Origin: Bacillaceae bacterium OF18-1A
Lineage (GTDB): Bacteria; Bacillota; Bacilli; Bacillales; Bacillaceae_G
Direction of reading: 5' to 3'
Length of the DNA: 64,000 bases
Assembly: GCA_027694045.1 (NCBI GenBank)
Contig: JAQEWB010000003.1
Coordinates: forward strand, 331,534-395,533
Every line of letters begins with the position of its first letter. The first letter of the stretch is position 1. Below, piece after piece: positions 44,212 through 51,535 of the stretch. The notes beneath the pieces were generated by a model that saw nothing but the letters and a program-made list of their open reading frames with translations, made no database searches and was not told the DNA's origin. The translations under genes and the position numbers were made by a program.

Positions 44212-45282
44212 TTATTTGTGAAAGAAATTTGGTTTCAGTACATCATTTGGATACGGTTTATGATAAATATGAGTAGTAGCTGGCGACAATGGCGGAATGA
44301 GCCATACCCAATTCCCTGTTACAACTCGTCCACAAGCAATCTCCTGCTTCTCAAATTGCTGAAACTGTTGTGCAGCCGTATGGTGATCAACGATGCTAAC
44401 TCCTTGCTTTTTAAAGGAGTGTAACACAGCCACATTTAATTCAACTAATGCTTTGTCTTTCCATAACGTACTGTTTCTCGATGTATCTAAATTCATCATT
44501 TCCGCAATAGCTGGAAGTAAATTATAACGATCATGATCAGCCAAATTACGAGCTCCAATTTCCGTTCCCATATACCAGCCATTAAACGGAGCTGCTGTAT
44601 AAGAAATACCACCAATCTCTAAACGCATATCCGAAATCATTGGAACCCCATACCATTTCACCCCGAGTGATGAAATAGGGTACTCCGGATGCTCAATTGG
44701 TACTTCTTTTACTTCTTCCGTTGGAATTTCCTTATATATAGGGTCTTTTCCGTCTATAGAAAAGACAAGGGGTAACACATCAAAGCTCGTACCTTCGCCT
44801 TGCCAGCCAAGCTCCTGACAAAATTCCGTAAATGTAGTGGAATGAGAATCACCAATTACCCCCATTTTTGTTTTGTATCCTGCATAGCGAATCAATTGGT
44901 GATTATAAATTCTTATATTATTTTTTCCACCTTGATATTGCTTGAAAATCGTAATTGTCGGCTTCACTTTCCCGTCGTTCGTTGCATATTTAATGTGATG
45001 AATTAATGCATTATATACACCTTCCTCATCATTCACTTCACGTGCATCTAATATGTGCATCTTACTCCAGAACAGTCTCCCAATACATCTATTACTATTA
45101 CGCCACGCCATTCGTGAACCATGAACAAGCTCTTCAAACGTATGCTCATATGTCCCCGTCTTCTCTATTTCAATTTGAATTTCTTTTATACGTTTTTCTA
45201 CTAATTGCTCCTTATTAAGCTCCTTATAGCAAATCGTAATAAAGCTACTTGCCTCTTCTATTAATTGTTTCGTTTTACTCAT
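44212..45282 (-). CDS. nos: Nitric oxide synthase oxygenase
   Basis: The 356-residue heme enzyme makes NO from arginine. It has only the oxygenase domain, as in all Bacillus NOS, and must borrow electrons from a cellular flavodoxin or reductase. The heme thiolate is Cys66 in WRNSNRCIGRLFW. The substrate helix has NGWYMGTEIGARNLADHDRYN with the arginine-binding Glu near residue 243. The C-terminal TGNWVWLIPPLSPATTHIYH region lines the pterin/THF site. AAGGAG precedes the ATG. It stands alone. In B. anthracis and related species the enzyme protects against oxidative stress and some antibiotics. Confidence 0.95.
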   Translation of the reverse strand: MSKTKQLIEEASSFITICYKELNKEQLVEKRIKEIQIEIEKTGTYEHTFEELVHGSRMAWRNSNRCIGRLFWSKMHILDAREVNDEEGVYNALIHHIKYATNDGKVKPTITIFKQYQGGKNNIRIYNHQLIRYAGYKTKMGVIGDSHSTTFTEFCQELGWQGEGTSFDVLPLVFSIDGKDPIYKEIPTEEVKEVPIEHPEYPISSLGVKWYGVPMISDMRLEIGGISYTAAPFNGWYMGTEIGARNLADHDRYNLLPAIAEMMNLDTSRNSTLWKDKALVELNVAVLHSFKKQGVSIVDHHTAAQQFQQFEKQEIACGRVVTGNWVWLIPPLSPATTHIYHKPYPNDVLKPNFFHK

Positions 45283-45411
45283 AAACGATCTCCTTCTATT
45301 TCAACAAAACACTATTACTTTACAGTATAAGCAAAAAGAATACGAGTCACAAATGAAAGTGAAAGTGTTACTTTTATTGTAATATTTTTCAGAAAATTAA
45401 CACCCTTACTA

Positions 45412-45440
45412 TTGACTTACGTAAATAATAGGTGTATTTT
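45412..45440 (+). promoter_or_regulatory. Candidate plus-strand promoter in the nos upstream region
   Basis: TTGACT (45412-45417), a 17-base spacer and TATTTT (45435-45440) point to the right, away from nos, toward a hairpin-rich stretch with no recognised gene. Confidence 0.4.
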
Positions 45441-45496
45441 TGACTAAAGCAAATTATTTTTACCTATACCAACTTTTATGCTAGAAAGGAGATGAA

Positions 45497-45625
45497 ATTC
45501 CCATACTCGTCATCTACGTATGGGGGATATGCCTATTATTTATAGGCATCCAAATTGGTGGTATAAGTAACTTGAAGCCGAGTAGTTGCAAAGTATCCAC
45601 AAGCAATTCAATTACAAAAACATGA
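45497..45625 (+). CDS. Possible tiny membrane peptide gene with ATT start
   Basis: A frame opened by TAG at 45482 stays open to TGA at 45623-45625. AAGGAG (45486-45491) lies five bases before an ATT codon at 45497, the only plausible start. The 42-residue product would begin with one strongly hydrophobic segment of about 22 residues (IPILVIYVWG...) and end in a polar Ser/Thr/Lys tail. Two small hairpins (CCCATAC/GTATGGG at 45500-45524; ATGCCTA/TAGGCAT at 45529-45549) lie within it. ATT starts are rare and the frame may be chance. An overlapping ATG frame of 17 codons also exists. Confidence 0.22.
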   Translation: MPILVIYVWGICLLFIGIQIGGISNLKPSSCKVSTSNSITKT

Positions 45626-45678
45626 GTCGTTCGTATAAGGTAAATTTGGTAAAACTAGTATTGTCGAAATCCTCCAGA

Positions 45679-45704
45679 ATCCCCCGGATTGCCACCGGGG
45701 GATT
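45679..45704. repeat. Strong GC-rich hairpin before the epimerase stop codon
   Basis: AATCCCCCGG pairs perfectly with CCGGGGGATT around a 6-base loop, standing out in an AT-rich setting. It is 5 bases past the epimerase stop on the minus strand. It could cap that mRNA, end a plus-strand RNA, or be a mobile-element end. Confidence 0.5.
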
Positions 45705-45709
45705 TATGA

Positions 45710-46582
45710 TTACTTCCTCGTATCTATGTAATGACGTAAAAGTTTTTCCATTTCTATTTTCAAATCTTGGAACGAAAATCCTAATCCGCACGCCTTTCCG
45801 TTATGTAGCGTACAATTGATTACTTCATTATAAGGAGCTATATTATCTCCTGTTTCTTGAATAAATGCTTTTATACCAGTATTTTCTTCTATGAAGTGAA
45901 TAATTTCTCCGGTAGAAACTACCCCATTACTACAAGCATTAATCGGCCCTTCCATACTCTCCATACCACACCAAGCTAAAAACTCCCCTGCTTCTTTTTC
46001 ATGTATAAATGACAAATTCCCATCTACATGATCGACAACGATAGGCTTCTGTTTTATAACTTGTTCAACATAAAATTGTAATCTTTTCGTATAATCATTT
46101 TCTCCAATCACAATTGGAAAATGTACTGCAATGACTGGGAACGTCGCGTGTTGAAATAATACTGCTTCTGCTAATTTCTTTCCTTCACTATAAGTGAATT
46201 CTCTTCTATCTCCATATGTAATGGCATACTCATACGGATTAAAATTCTCTTCTAAAAGGCCTCGTGCCGGATTATAGACAGCCATTGAAGAGGTCATAAT
46301 ATACTTTTTCGTTTTTTCTTTTAACACTTCACATACTATCTTCGCCGCATTCGAGCTATAACATAAATTATCGTATACGATATCATAACTTTTATCTGCT
46401 AAGCACTCTCTTAATTGCTTTCGATCTTCTCTATCGACAATCAGTCTTTTTACTGTACTGCCAAAGGAATCTTCAGTAATTCCCCTCGTAGCAATCGTTA
46501 CATCATGCCCAGCTTGTAAAAGTGCGTTTACTAAATGTTTGCCAAAAAACCTTGTTCCACCTAGCACTAATACCTTTTTCAC
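45710..46582 (-). CDS. NAD-dependent epimerase/dehydratase family protein
   Basis: The 290-residue protein has the Rossmann motif KKVLVLGGTRFFGKHLVNAL (GxxxxxG) and the extended SDR plan. SSMAVYNP near residue 98 carries the catalytic Ser region and FTYSEGKKLAEA near 130 the Tyr-x-x-x-Lys pair. HFPIVIGENDYTKRL and SFIHEKEAGEF follow, as in mRNA-binding or sugar-epimerase-like atypical SDRs. Start is GTG behind GGGGATG. It stands alone and the substrate is unknown; nucleotide sugars are likely for this branch. Confidence 0.82.
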   Translation of the reverse strand: MKKVLVLGGTRFFGKHLVNALLQAGHDVTIATRGITEDSFGSTVKRLIVDREDRKQLRECLADKSYDIVYDNLCYSSNAAKIVCEVLKEKTKKYIMTSSMAVYNPARGLLEENFNPYEYAITYGDRREFTYSEGKKLAEAVLFQHATFPVIAVHFPIVIGENDYTKRLQFYVEQVIKQKPIVVDHVDGNLSFIHEKEAGEFLAWCGMESMEGPINACSNGVVSTGEIIHFIEENTGIKAFIQETGDNIAPYNEVINCTLHNGKACGLGFSFQDLKIEMEKLLRHYIDTRK

Positions 46583-46662
46583 TTACATCATCCCCATTTT
46601 TATAAGTCGTAAAATACTCCCTTAATTATAACATTTAATATACAGTGAAACTGTAATCAACC

Positions 46663-46754
46663 TTTATCCCGCTTTAACGGGCAGTAAGACCCCCACTGAT
46701 TAAAGTTTCACTTGATCAATCGGTAGTTTTACTGCCTACAAATAGCACGATAAA
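46663..46754 (+). repeat. bcr1 repeat, short form with inverted left end
   Basis: TTTATCCCGCTTTAACGGGCAGTAAGA leads directly to CCCCCACTGATTAAAGTTTCACTT. It shows the same internal deletion at CCCCCAC as the copy at 5503. After it an inverted left end follows (AGTTTTACTGCC...GCACGATAAA), so the block has terminal inverted repeats, as at 10121-10294. No coding potential. Confidence 0.75.
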
Positions 46755-46796
46755 TAAAAAGCATGAAATCGTTTCAAAGATTCCATGCTTTCCTAT
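46755..46796 (-). terminator. Terminator of the UreI/AmiS-type gene
   Basis: On the minus strand AAAGCATGGAATC pairs with GATTTCATGCTTT (one G-U), followed by a T-run that reaches the bcr1 end. Confidence 0.7.
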
Positions 46797-46806
46797 ATAC
46801 AATACG

Positions 46807-47397
46807 TTAACGCACTCGATACTTAAAGATACAATAAACAAAATACATAATAGAAATTACTGATACATAAACCCAAAGTTCATATACGAATCCTTCTCCC
46901 CATACTCCCATAAAATAAAAGAGTGCAGGCAAAGTCAATGTTACCCATGATTGTACGAAGGCAATTCTTCCAAGGTATTGATTAACATTCTTTTTTTGAG
47001 TATTTAATACAAAGAATAAATACCATAATAACGCCCACATAAACCACGTTAATGCATTAACAACATCATGAAATTGAACAAACGAAACGACCATATAGAA
47101 TAACGCAATAATCGCTACCCACATACAAAACCAACCTAGACCGCTACTATCCATACCTTTAATAAAGGTAACTCCTACATATAAATATGTTAATCCAAAT
47201 AAAAAGGTAGCTGCATATGAGTACACCGTCCAATTGCTTTGATCAGAAATCATAATCAAATAGAATGGAATGATGATTTGTAATGCTCCCACAAATAAGT
47301 TAAAAACACCTGCACTTTTCATCTCTACCTTACCTAATATAACAAGACTATTTAAAAATAAAGCTGCACCTGAAAGTAATAACCCTACATACCCCAT
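46807..47397 (-). CDS. AmiS/UreI family channel
   Basis: The 196-residue protein has six to seven helices and starts MGYVGLLLSGAALFLNSLVI, the first-helix pattern of AmiS/UreI channels, which pass urea or short amides. TFLFGLTYLYVGVTFIKGMD near residue 65 and GLGWFCMWVAIIALFYMVVS near 86 match the family's second and third conserved regions. No urease, amidase or formamidase gene lies in the window, so its partner is elsewhere or it works alone. The ribosome site is weak. It is a single-gene unit. Confidence 0.8.
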   Translation of the reverse strand: MGYVGLLLSGAALFLNSLVILGKVEMKSAGVFNLFVGALQIIIPFYLIMISDQSNWTVYSYAATFLFGLTYLYVGVTFIKGMDSSGLGWFCMWVAIIALFYMVVSFVQFHDVVNALTWFMWALLWYLFFVLNTQKKNVNQYLGRIAFVQSWVTLTLPALFYFMGVWGEGFVYELWVYVSVISIMYFVYCIFKYRVR

Positions 47398-47767
47398 ATA
47401 CTCGTGTGAAAATCAGTTCTTTTCACACTTTCGACCTCCCCACACTATAAAGTGATACCTATATTATTTTTCTTCCTATTTAGAACTACATACACAGTTT
47501 TTTATCTAAATAAGTCAGACTTCCTACCTTAAAAAAGGACAAATTAAAACCGCTTTCAATAAAAAATAATCCTATCAAAACACGTAATAGGATTCCTTGA
47601 TTATAAACGGACTCTAGTGATGATACAAGTGTTGGAATACTTTTCAAGAATACGTTTTCAATTTTTATAGAAAATTAATAGAATAATACATTTGTCCTAT
47701 CTCGTTCTATTACCTTCTAGCATAAAATATTGTAAATTCATATTATTTTAAGGAAGGTTTGATATTT
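47398..47767. other. 370-base divergent intergenic region
   Basis: It separates the UreI/AmiS-type gene and the small unrecognised gene. Frames are closed. It contains a hairpin AATCCTAT/ATAGGATT (about 47567-47593) that on the minus strand is followed by ATTTTTTATTG, a terminator shape without a gene upstream of it. Confidence 0.5.
47566..47594 (-). terminator. Orphan terminator-like hairpin
   Basis: AATCCTAT and ATAGGATT pair over 8 bp; the minus strand then runs ATTTTTTATTG. No open frame precedes it, so it may end a short untranslated RNA starting between about 47600 and 47760, or be incidental. Confidence 0.35.
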
Positions 47768-48169
47768 ATGCCTCTTCATTATCCCAATCAACCTGTTGTT
47801 CGCTCTACAGGTGTGTTAACAAAAGAACCTGCAACTGTTTCTGCAGTAGTAAACATTGTAAATCTAGATGCATACCATACACACTACGTAACTATAGAGG
47901 TTTGGGATTGGTCTAACTATTCTAATCCTGTAAAATTACCTGTGCAAATTAGTGAAAATACAGATGTAGAATTCCCATACCCTTTATATGGAAATCATTT
48001 AGCAGTCTTTTATGCCGATTTAGACGCATCTGTTAATTTATATGAAATTCGTATTTCTTATCCTCATCACGCTAATATTATTGCAAATTGTTTCGGACGA
48101 AGCGTCCCTCCATACACAAGCCAAGAAGGCAATACAGTGTATCATAAACAACTCGTTCGAATTCATTAA
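47768..48169 (+). CDS. Small protein of unknown function
   Basis: I do not recognise this 133-residue protein. It has no signal peptide, no membrane helix and one cysteine. Alternating hydrophobic and polar residues (VSAVVNIVNL, HYVTIEVWDW, HLAVFYADLD, NLYEIRISYP) suggest a small all-beta sandwich, and it is rich in Tyr, His, Asn and Val, which would suit a spore-surface or structural protein; that is only an impression. AAGGAAGG precedes both a TTG at 47759 and the ATG at 47768; I chose the ATG for its spacing. It is a single gene followed by a hairpin. Confidence 0.7.
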   Translation: MPLHYPNQPVVRSTGVLTKEPATVSAVVNIVNLDAYHTHYVTIEVWDWSNYSNPVKLPVQISENTDVEFPYPLYGNHLAVFYADLDASVNLYEIRISYPHHANIIANCFGRSVPPYTSQEGNTVYHKQLVRIH

Positions 48170-48192
48170 TTTTCTATTCTATAATAGTATCT

Positions 48193-48237
48193 GGTCAGTA
48201 ATACTTTCCCTTCTATAAGGACATTGTATTACTGACC
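48193..48237. terminator. Hairpin between convergent genes
   Basis: GGTCAGTAATA (48193-48203) pairs perfectly with TATTACTGACC (48227-48237). T-runs are weak on both sides. Confidence 0.5.
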
Positions 48238-48281
48238 TAAAGCATCATTGTTATACTCAATAGTTTTGATTCAAAAAAATG

Positions 48282-49100
48282 CTATTTATCATAAATATCG
48301 TTCGGGTTCATCGTAGGAATAAATCCATTCATAGAACTATATTTTTTAGATATATTATCTGGCGTAACAGTAAACGTTACAATTTTATTACTTTGTTGCT
48401 TAAAGTAACGCATCCAAATTTGGCTCCATTCATCTTGTGCAATAATTTTTTTATTGAAATCTTCCCACAATACACCATGTATAAAATTTAAGGATGTATT
48501 TTTGATTGTTTCAAATCCCCAATTTTGTATAAGTAACAGGTTAGAATCCAGGTCCTTAATTTCTTTTAGTAAATTTACATATGCTTCTCGAAATTTCTCT
48601 TGTGTAACTGGCTGATCATAAAAATAATCATCGATATCACCAGCTGTATCTAAAAATACTCCATCTATACCCTTCCCAATAATCTGCTGTTTTACTTTAT
48701 TTACAACAATACTTCGGTAATGGTTGTCAGCTAAATTCATAATATATGTATCCCACTGCTCGATTTTCATTTTCTTCCTATCTCTATAATAATAGTCTGA
48801 TTCCACTACCTGCGGTTTATGCCATGCTTCTAATTCTAAAACACTCACATAGCCAAGAACTACAGTTCCTGATTTTTTCAATTGCTGGATTTGTTCCTTC
48901 GTAAATGCATATGGTTCTATAACAACCATGTCATACTTTGAAAGTCTTTCAATTACTTGATCATTTGCTTCGCCATAATAAATTTTATAACTTTGTACAC
49001 CTTTTAAAACCGGATTCACCATATCTGCTTGTGCCGATGTATTTGAAGAAAAAATAAAAGAAAATATAGCTAAAAAGCACATGGAACGTTTTAACGCCAT
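48282..49100 (-). CDS. Secreted GH114-type glycoside hydrolase (PelA hydrolase-like)
   Basis: The 272-residue protein has a signal peptide (about 1-25) with a likely cut near SAQA-D. The rest is a (beta/alpha)8-type domain of the endo-alpha-1,4-polygalactosaminidase family: VVIEPYAFTKEQIQQLK near residue 59, GTVVLGYVSVLELEAW near 82, GIDGVFLDTAGDIDDY near 143 with the catalytic Asp, and LLLIQNWGFETI near 189. In Gram-negative PelA a GH114-like domain is fused to the deacetylase. Here it is a separate gene, divergent from pelD, so it is the probable Pel hydrolase. The assignment to Pel rests on family and position. Confidence 0.85.
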   Translation of the reverse strand: MALKRSMCFLAIFSFIFSSNTSAQADMVNPVLKGVQSYKIYYGEANDQVIERLSKYDMVVIEPYAFTKEQIQQLKKSGTVVLGYVSVLELEAWHKPQVVESDYYYRDRKKMKIEQWDTYIMNLADNHYRSIVVNKVKQQIIGKGIDGVFLDTAGDIDDYFYDQPVTQEKFREAYVNLLKEIKDLDSNLLLIQNWGFETIKNTSLNFIHGVLWEDFNKKIIAQDEWSQIWMRYFKQQSNKIVTFTVTPDNISKKYSSMNGFIPTMNPNDIYDK

Positions 49101-49391
49101 TACAATATCCCTCTATTCAAATGTATTTCTCCTATAAGTTTCAATAAAAATATAGGGAGAGCCTAATTTATAATTTTGCGAACTTAATAATTATATAAAA
49201 AAAACAAAAAGAAAACCGTATGTTTACAAAAATTAGAATTTATTTCTCTTGAATTTACTATATCCTTATTGATAAAATAATTTGGGTCTTACATATTATA
49301 TATCTTAAAATAATTCTTTTAAATTATCGTATTTCACTTCAATGTAATATTCCTCAAAATTAAATTGGCAAATGAAAGAAGGAATGTATTT
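49101..49391. other. Divergent regulatory region of the pel locus
   Basis: AT-rich region between the hydrolase gene and pelD. A promoter candidate for pelD is TTGATA (49269-49274), 17 bases, CATATT (49292-49297). I looked for a c-di-GMP riboswitch and saw none, nor clear operator repeats. Confidence 0.4.
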
Positions 49392-50615
49392 ATGTATTAT
49401 AAGCAATCCAATTTACTTCAAAAGATAATTGAACCTACAATTCTCTTTATTGCACTATTTTTTCTCTCAATACTAACTGATTTTCTAACACCTACGTATG
49501 AATATTTCATACTCCTATTTATTATATTAATTATTTCTAGCCGTTACGGTATATCCATTGCACTTTTCGTCTTTCTTGAAGCAATGATTTACATTTTTGT
49601 AAGCGGTATATATAAAGGAAATGATATATTATTGTACTTTTATTCTTCAGATTACTGGATGAGTTGGATTTTCTTACTCGCTATTAGTTTATATTGCGGA
49701 CTAATGAGTACTTCCCAAAAGGAACGCTATGAAGATGTACATATGATAAATAATGAACTGAAAGCTGAAAATAAAGAATTAAAACATGTTGTACAACAAT
49801 TGGACGAAACACGTATCACATTACGTTCTCGTGTACTTGAATCAAATAATCACTTATCTAAAATGTACCATATGTTTAAAGCTTTAAATCATACACATCC
49901 TGAAATTGTATTGGATGAAGGGTTAAATGTATTAAAAATGTATTTTGGCGCCGCAAAAATTGGTATTTACCATGTTGATAATAATAAGCAATCCTTACGT
50001 ATTAAATTAAGATCCGAAACTGGTGAAAATACATTACCTCAATCTATTTTCGTAAAAAATGCTTCATTAGCCATCAAAAATGCACTAACGCAAAAACGTC
50101 CTTTTTTCCGTACGGATGAAGATTTTCAGGATGCGCCACTTTTAGTTGGCCCTGTACTATTCCAGGATAATGTACAATACGTCATTACATTAGACGAAAT
50201 TGAGTTTTCAAAAGTAACTTCTGAACAATTCGAACTTTTCACATGGTATTTACGCTGGATGGGTGACCGTCTACAAAACGCCTCTAACATTTGGTTGGCA
50301 GGTCAAGAAGATCGTACATTCCCTAACACAAGTATTTACTATGAAGAGGAATTTAAGCATTTATTAGAGATTGAAAAAAAACGTTACGAAACATTATCTT
50401 ATCCGTATTCTTATTTTGAATTCAATGCACCTCAAGATTCTTTACACGTAATAAATTCGATTTTAAGAGACCATTTACGTGATATTGATATTTTAGGGTA
50501 TAGCACGACTCATCAAAAAATCATGATTTTATTACCTGGAACGAAAGAGCAGTTTTTATTACAAGTTCAGGATCGTATACAAAACGCACTCTCTTCTAAA
50601 GGAGTGCTATCTTAA
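49392..50615 (+). CDS. pelD: PelD-like c-di-GMP receptor, Pel export
   Basis: The 407-residue inner membrane protein has four helices (about 12-110), a coiled coil (about 115-155), a GAF domain (about 165-290) and a degenerate GGDEF domain (about 315-405). At the inhibitory-site position it keeps Arg-Asp-Ile-Asp (RxxD, 363-366), and five residues later the catalytic GGDEF is replaced by STTHQ, so it should bind c-di-GMP but not make it. This is the signature of PelD, which turns on Pel synthesis. ATG at 49392 follows AAGGA; the frame runs nine codons further to a TTG. Its stop overlaps the pelE start (TAATG). Heads the pel operon. Confidence 0.9.
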   Translation: MYYKQSNLLQKIIEPTILFIALFFLSILTDFLTPTYEYFILLFIILIISSRYGISIALFVFLEAMIYIFVSGIYKGNDILLYFYSSDYWMSWIFLLAISLYCGLMSTSQKERYEDVHMINNELKAENKELKHVVQQLDETRITLRSRVLESNNHLSKMYHMFKALNHTHPEIVLDEGLNVLKMYFGAAKIGIYHVDNNKQSLRIKLRSETGENTLPQSIFVKNASLAIKNALTQKRPFFRTDEDFQDAPLLVGPVLFQDNVQYVITLDEIEFSKVTSEQFELFTWYLRWMGDRLQNASNIWLAGQEDRTFPNTSIYYEEEFKHLLEIEKKRYETLSYPYSYFEFNAPQDSLHVINSILRDHLRDIDILGYSTTHQKIMILLPGTKEQFLLQVQDRIQNALSSKGVLS

Positions 50616-51535
50616 TGATTTTATTTTTTTGCTATATTATATACGCTATTCTAGTTTTTCTCTTGTTTCGATTTACAAAAACCTTAATTACAGAAGATAA
50701 AAAGGGAATCATTGAATTTTGCTTAATTCTCTCCCTTCTTTTCCCACTTATCGGACTTGTTGTATCAGCAATTATGTTATTACTTAATATAAAACGCTCC
50801 AAAACTGAGTGGTTACAACAGTACTCTGACTATGTTTCTTTTCATGTTGATAATTACGAAGATATTTTAGAATCAGCTAAACAGGATATGGACCTAATTT
50901 CCTTTTCCTCTGGATTAGAACTTGATAGGCCCGAGCTACATAAACAACTTATCGTGCAATTAAGTTATTCTTCTATTTCTAATGAAGGAAGTTTATTGAA
51001 AGAGGCAATTCACCATAAAGATCCTGAAACTGTACACTATGCAGCAACCACTATTAACTTGCTGAACGAAAGGTACGAAAAACAAATCGAATACTTAAAT
51101 AAGCAGTTTCTGCAAGACCCACAAAATGGTATTGCAAAAGAACTAGTTTCTAATTATTTAAGATATATAGATAGCGGCCTTCTTTCTAATCAACAAAAAG
51201 AAAAGATAATTGATGAATTTATGGGATTTACTTCACAAAGTGTAGAATTTTTCCCACAAGAACCTTTTTACTCTTTCCAGCTCGGAAATATATTTCTGCA
51301 CAAAAAACAATATGCAAACTCTGAAGAACAATTTTTAAATCTTATTCATTTTTATCCTGAATCCTATTACGGTTATGTCGGACTACTTGAAACATATTAT
51401 GAACAGAAATCATGGGACAAGCTTTATGAGTTAATCAATAATTTAACAGATGCAAAAAGAATTTATATACTACCACGCAAATATCAATTATTTGTAAGGC
51501 AGTTTGGAGGCGTGAACATTGAAAAAGGGGATTAA
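50615..51535 (+). CDS. pelE: PelE-like TPR membrane protein
   Basis: The 306-residue protein has two N-terminal helices (about 2-20 and 30-52) and a cytoplasmic helical region with TPR-like repeats, clearest at EPFYSFQLGNIFLHKKQYAN and then YYGYVGLLETYYEQKSWDKL. PelE joins PelD and PelG in the inner-membrane synthase complex and helps recruit PelF. It overlaps pelD by one base and pelA by 17, so translation is coupled. Sequence likeness is low for this subunit in general; the assignment relies on topology and order. Confidence 0.82.
   Translation: MILFFCYIIYAILVFLLFRFTKTLITEDKKGIIEFCLILSLLFPLIGLVVSAIMLLLNIKRSKTEWLQQYSDYVSFHVDNYEDILESAKQDMDLISFSSGLELDRPELHKQLIVQLSYSSISNEGSLLKEAIHHKDPETVHYAATTINLLNERYEKQIEYLNKQFLQDPQNGIAKELVSNYLRYIDSGLLSNQQKEKIIDEFMGFTSQSVEFFPQEPFYSFQLGNIFLHKKQYANSEEQFLNLIHFYPESYYGYVGLLETYYEQKSWDKLYELINNLTDAKRIYILPRKYQLFVRQFGGVNIEKGD

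Larger units (their letters stand above)
45283..45709. other. 427-base region without a recognised gene
   Basis: It holds the nos promoter on the minus strand, a plus-strand promoter candidate, the possible tiny frame above and, at its right end, a strong GC-rich hairpin AATCCCCCGG/CCGGGGGATT (45679-45704) without a T-run on either side. That hairpin resembles the right-end hairpins of IS200/IS605 elements, but no transposase remnant was recognised. Confidence 0.5.

Noticed and set aside
45586..45819. 77-codon plus-strand frame ending inside the epimerase gene
   Set aside because: No ribosome site, spans the GC-rich hairpin and runs antisense into a real gene; I could not match it to a TnpB tail.
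49101..49391. c-di-GMP riboswitch upstream of pelD
   Set aside because: No GEMM-type conserved core or paired stems are visible; control is more likely through PelD itself.
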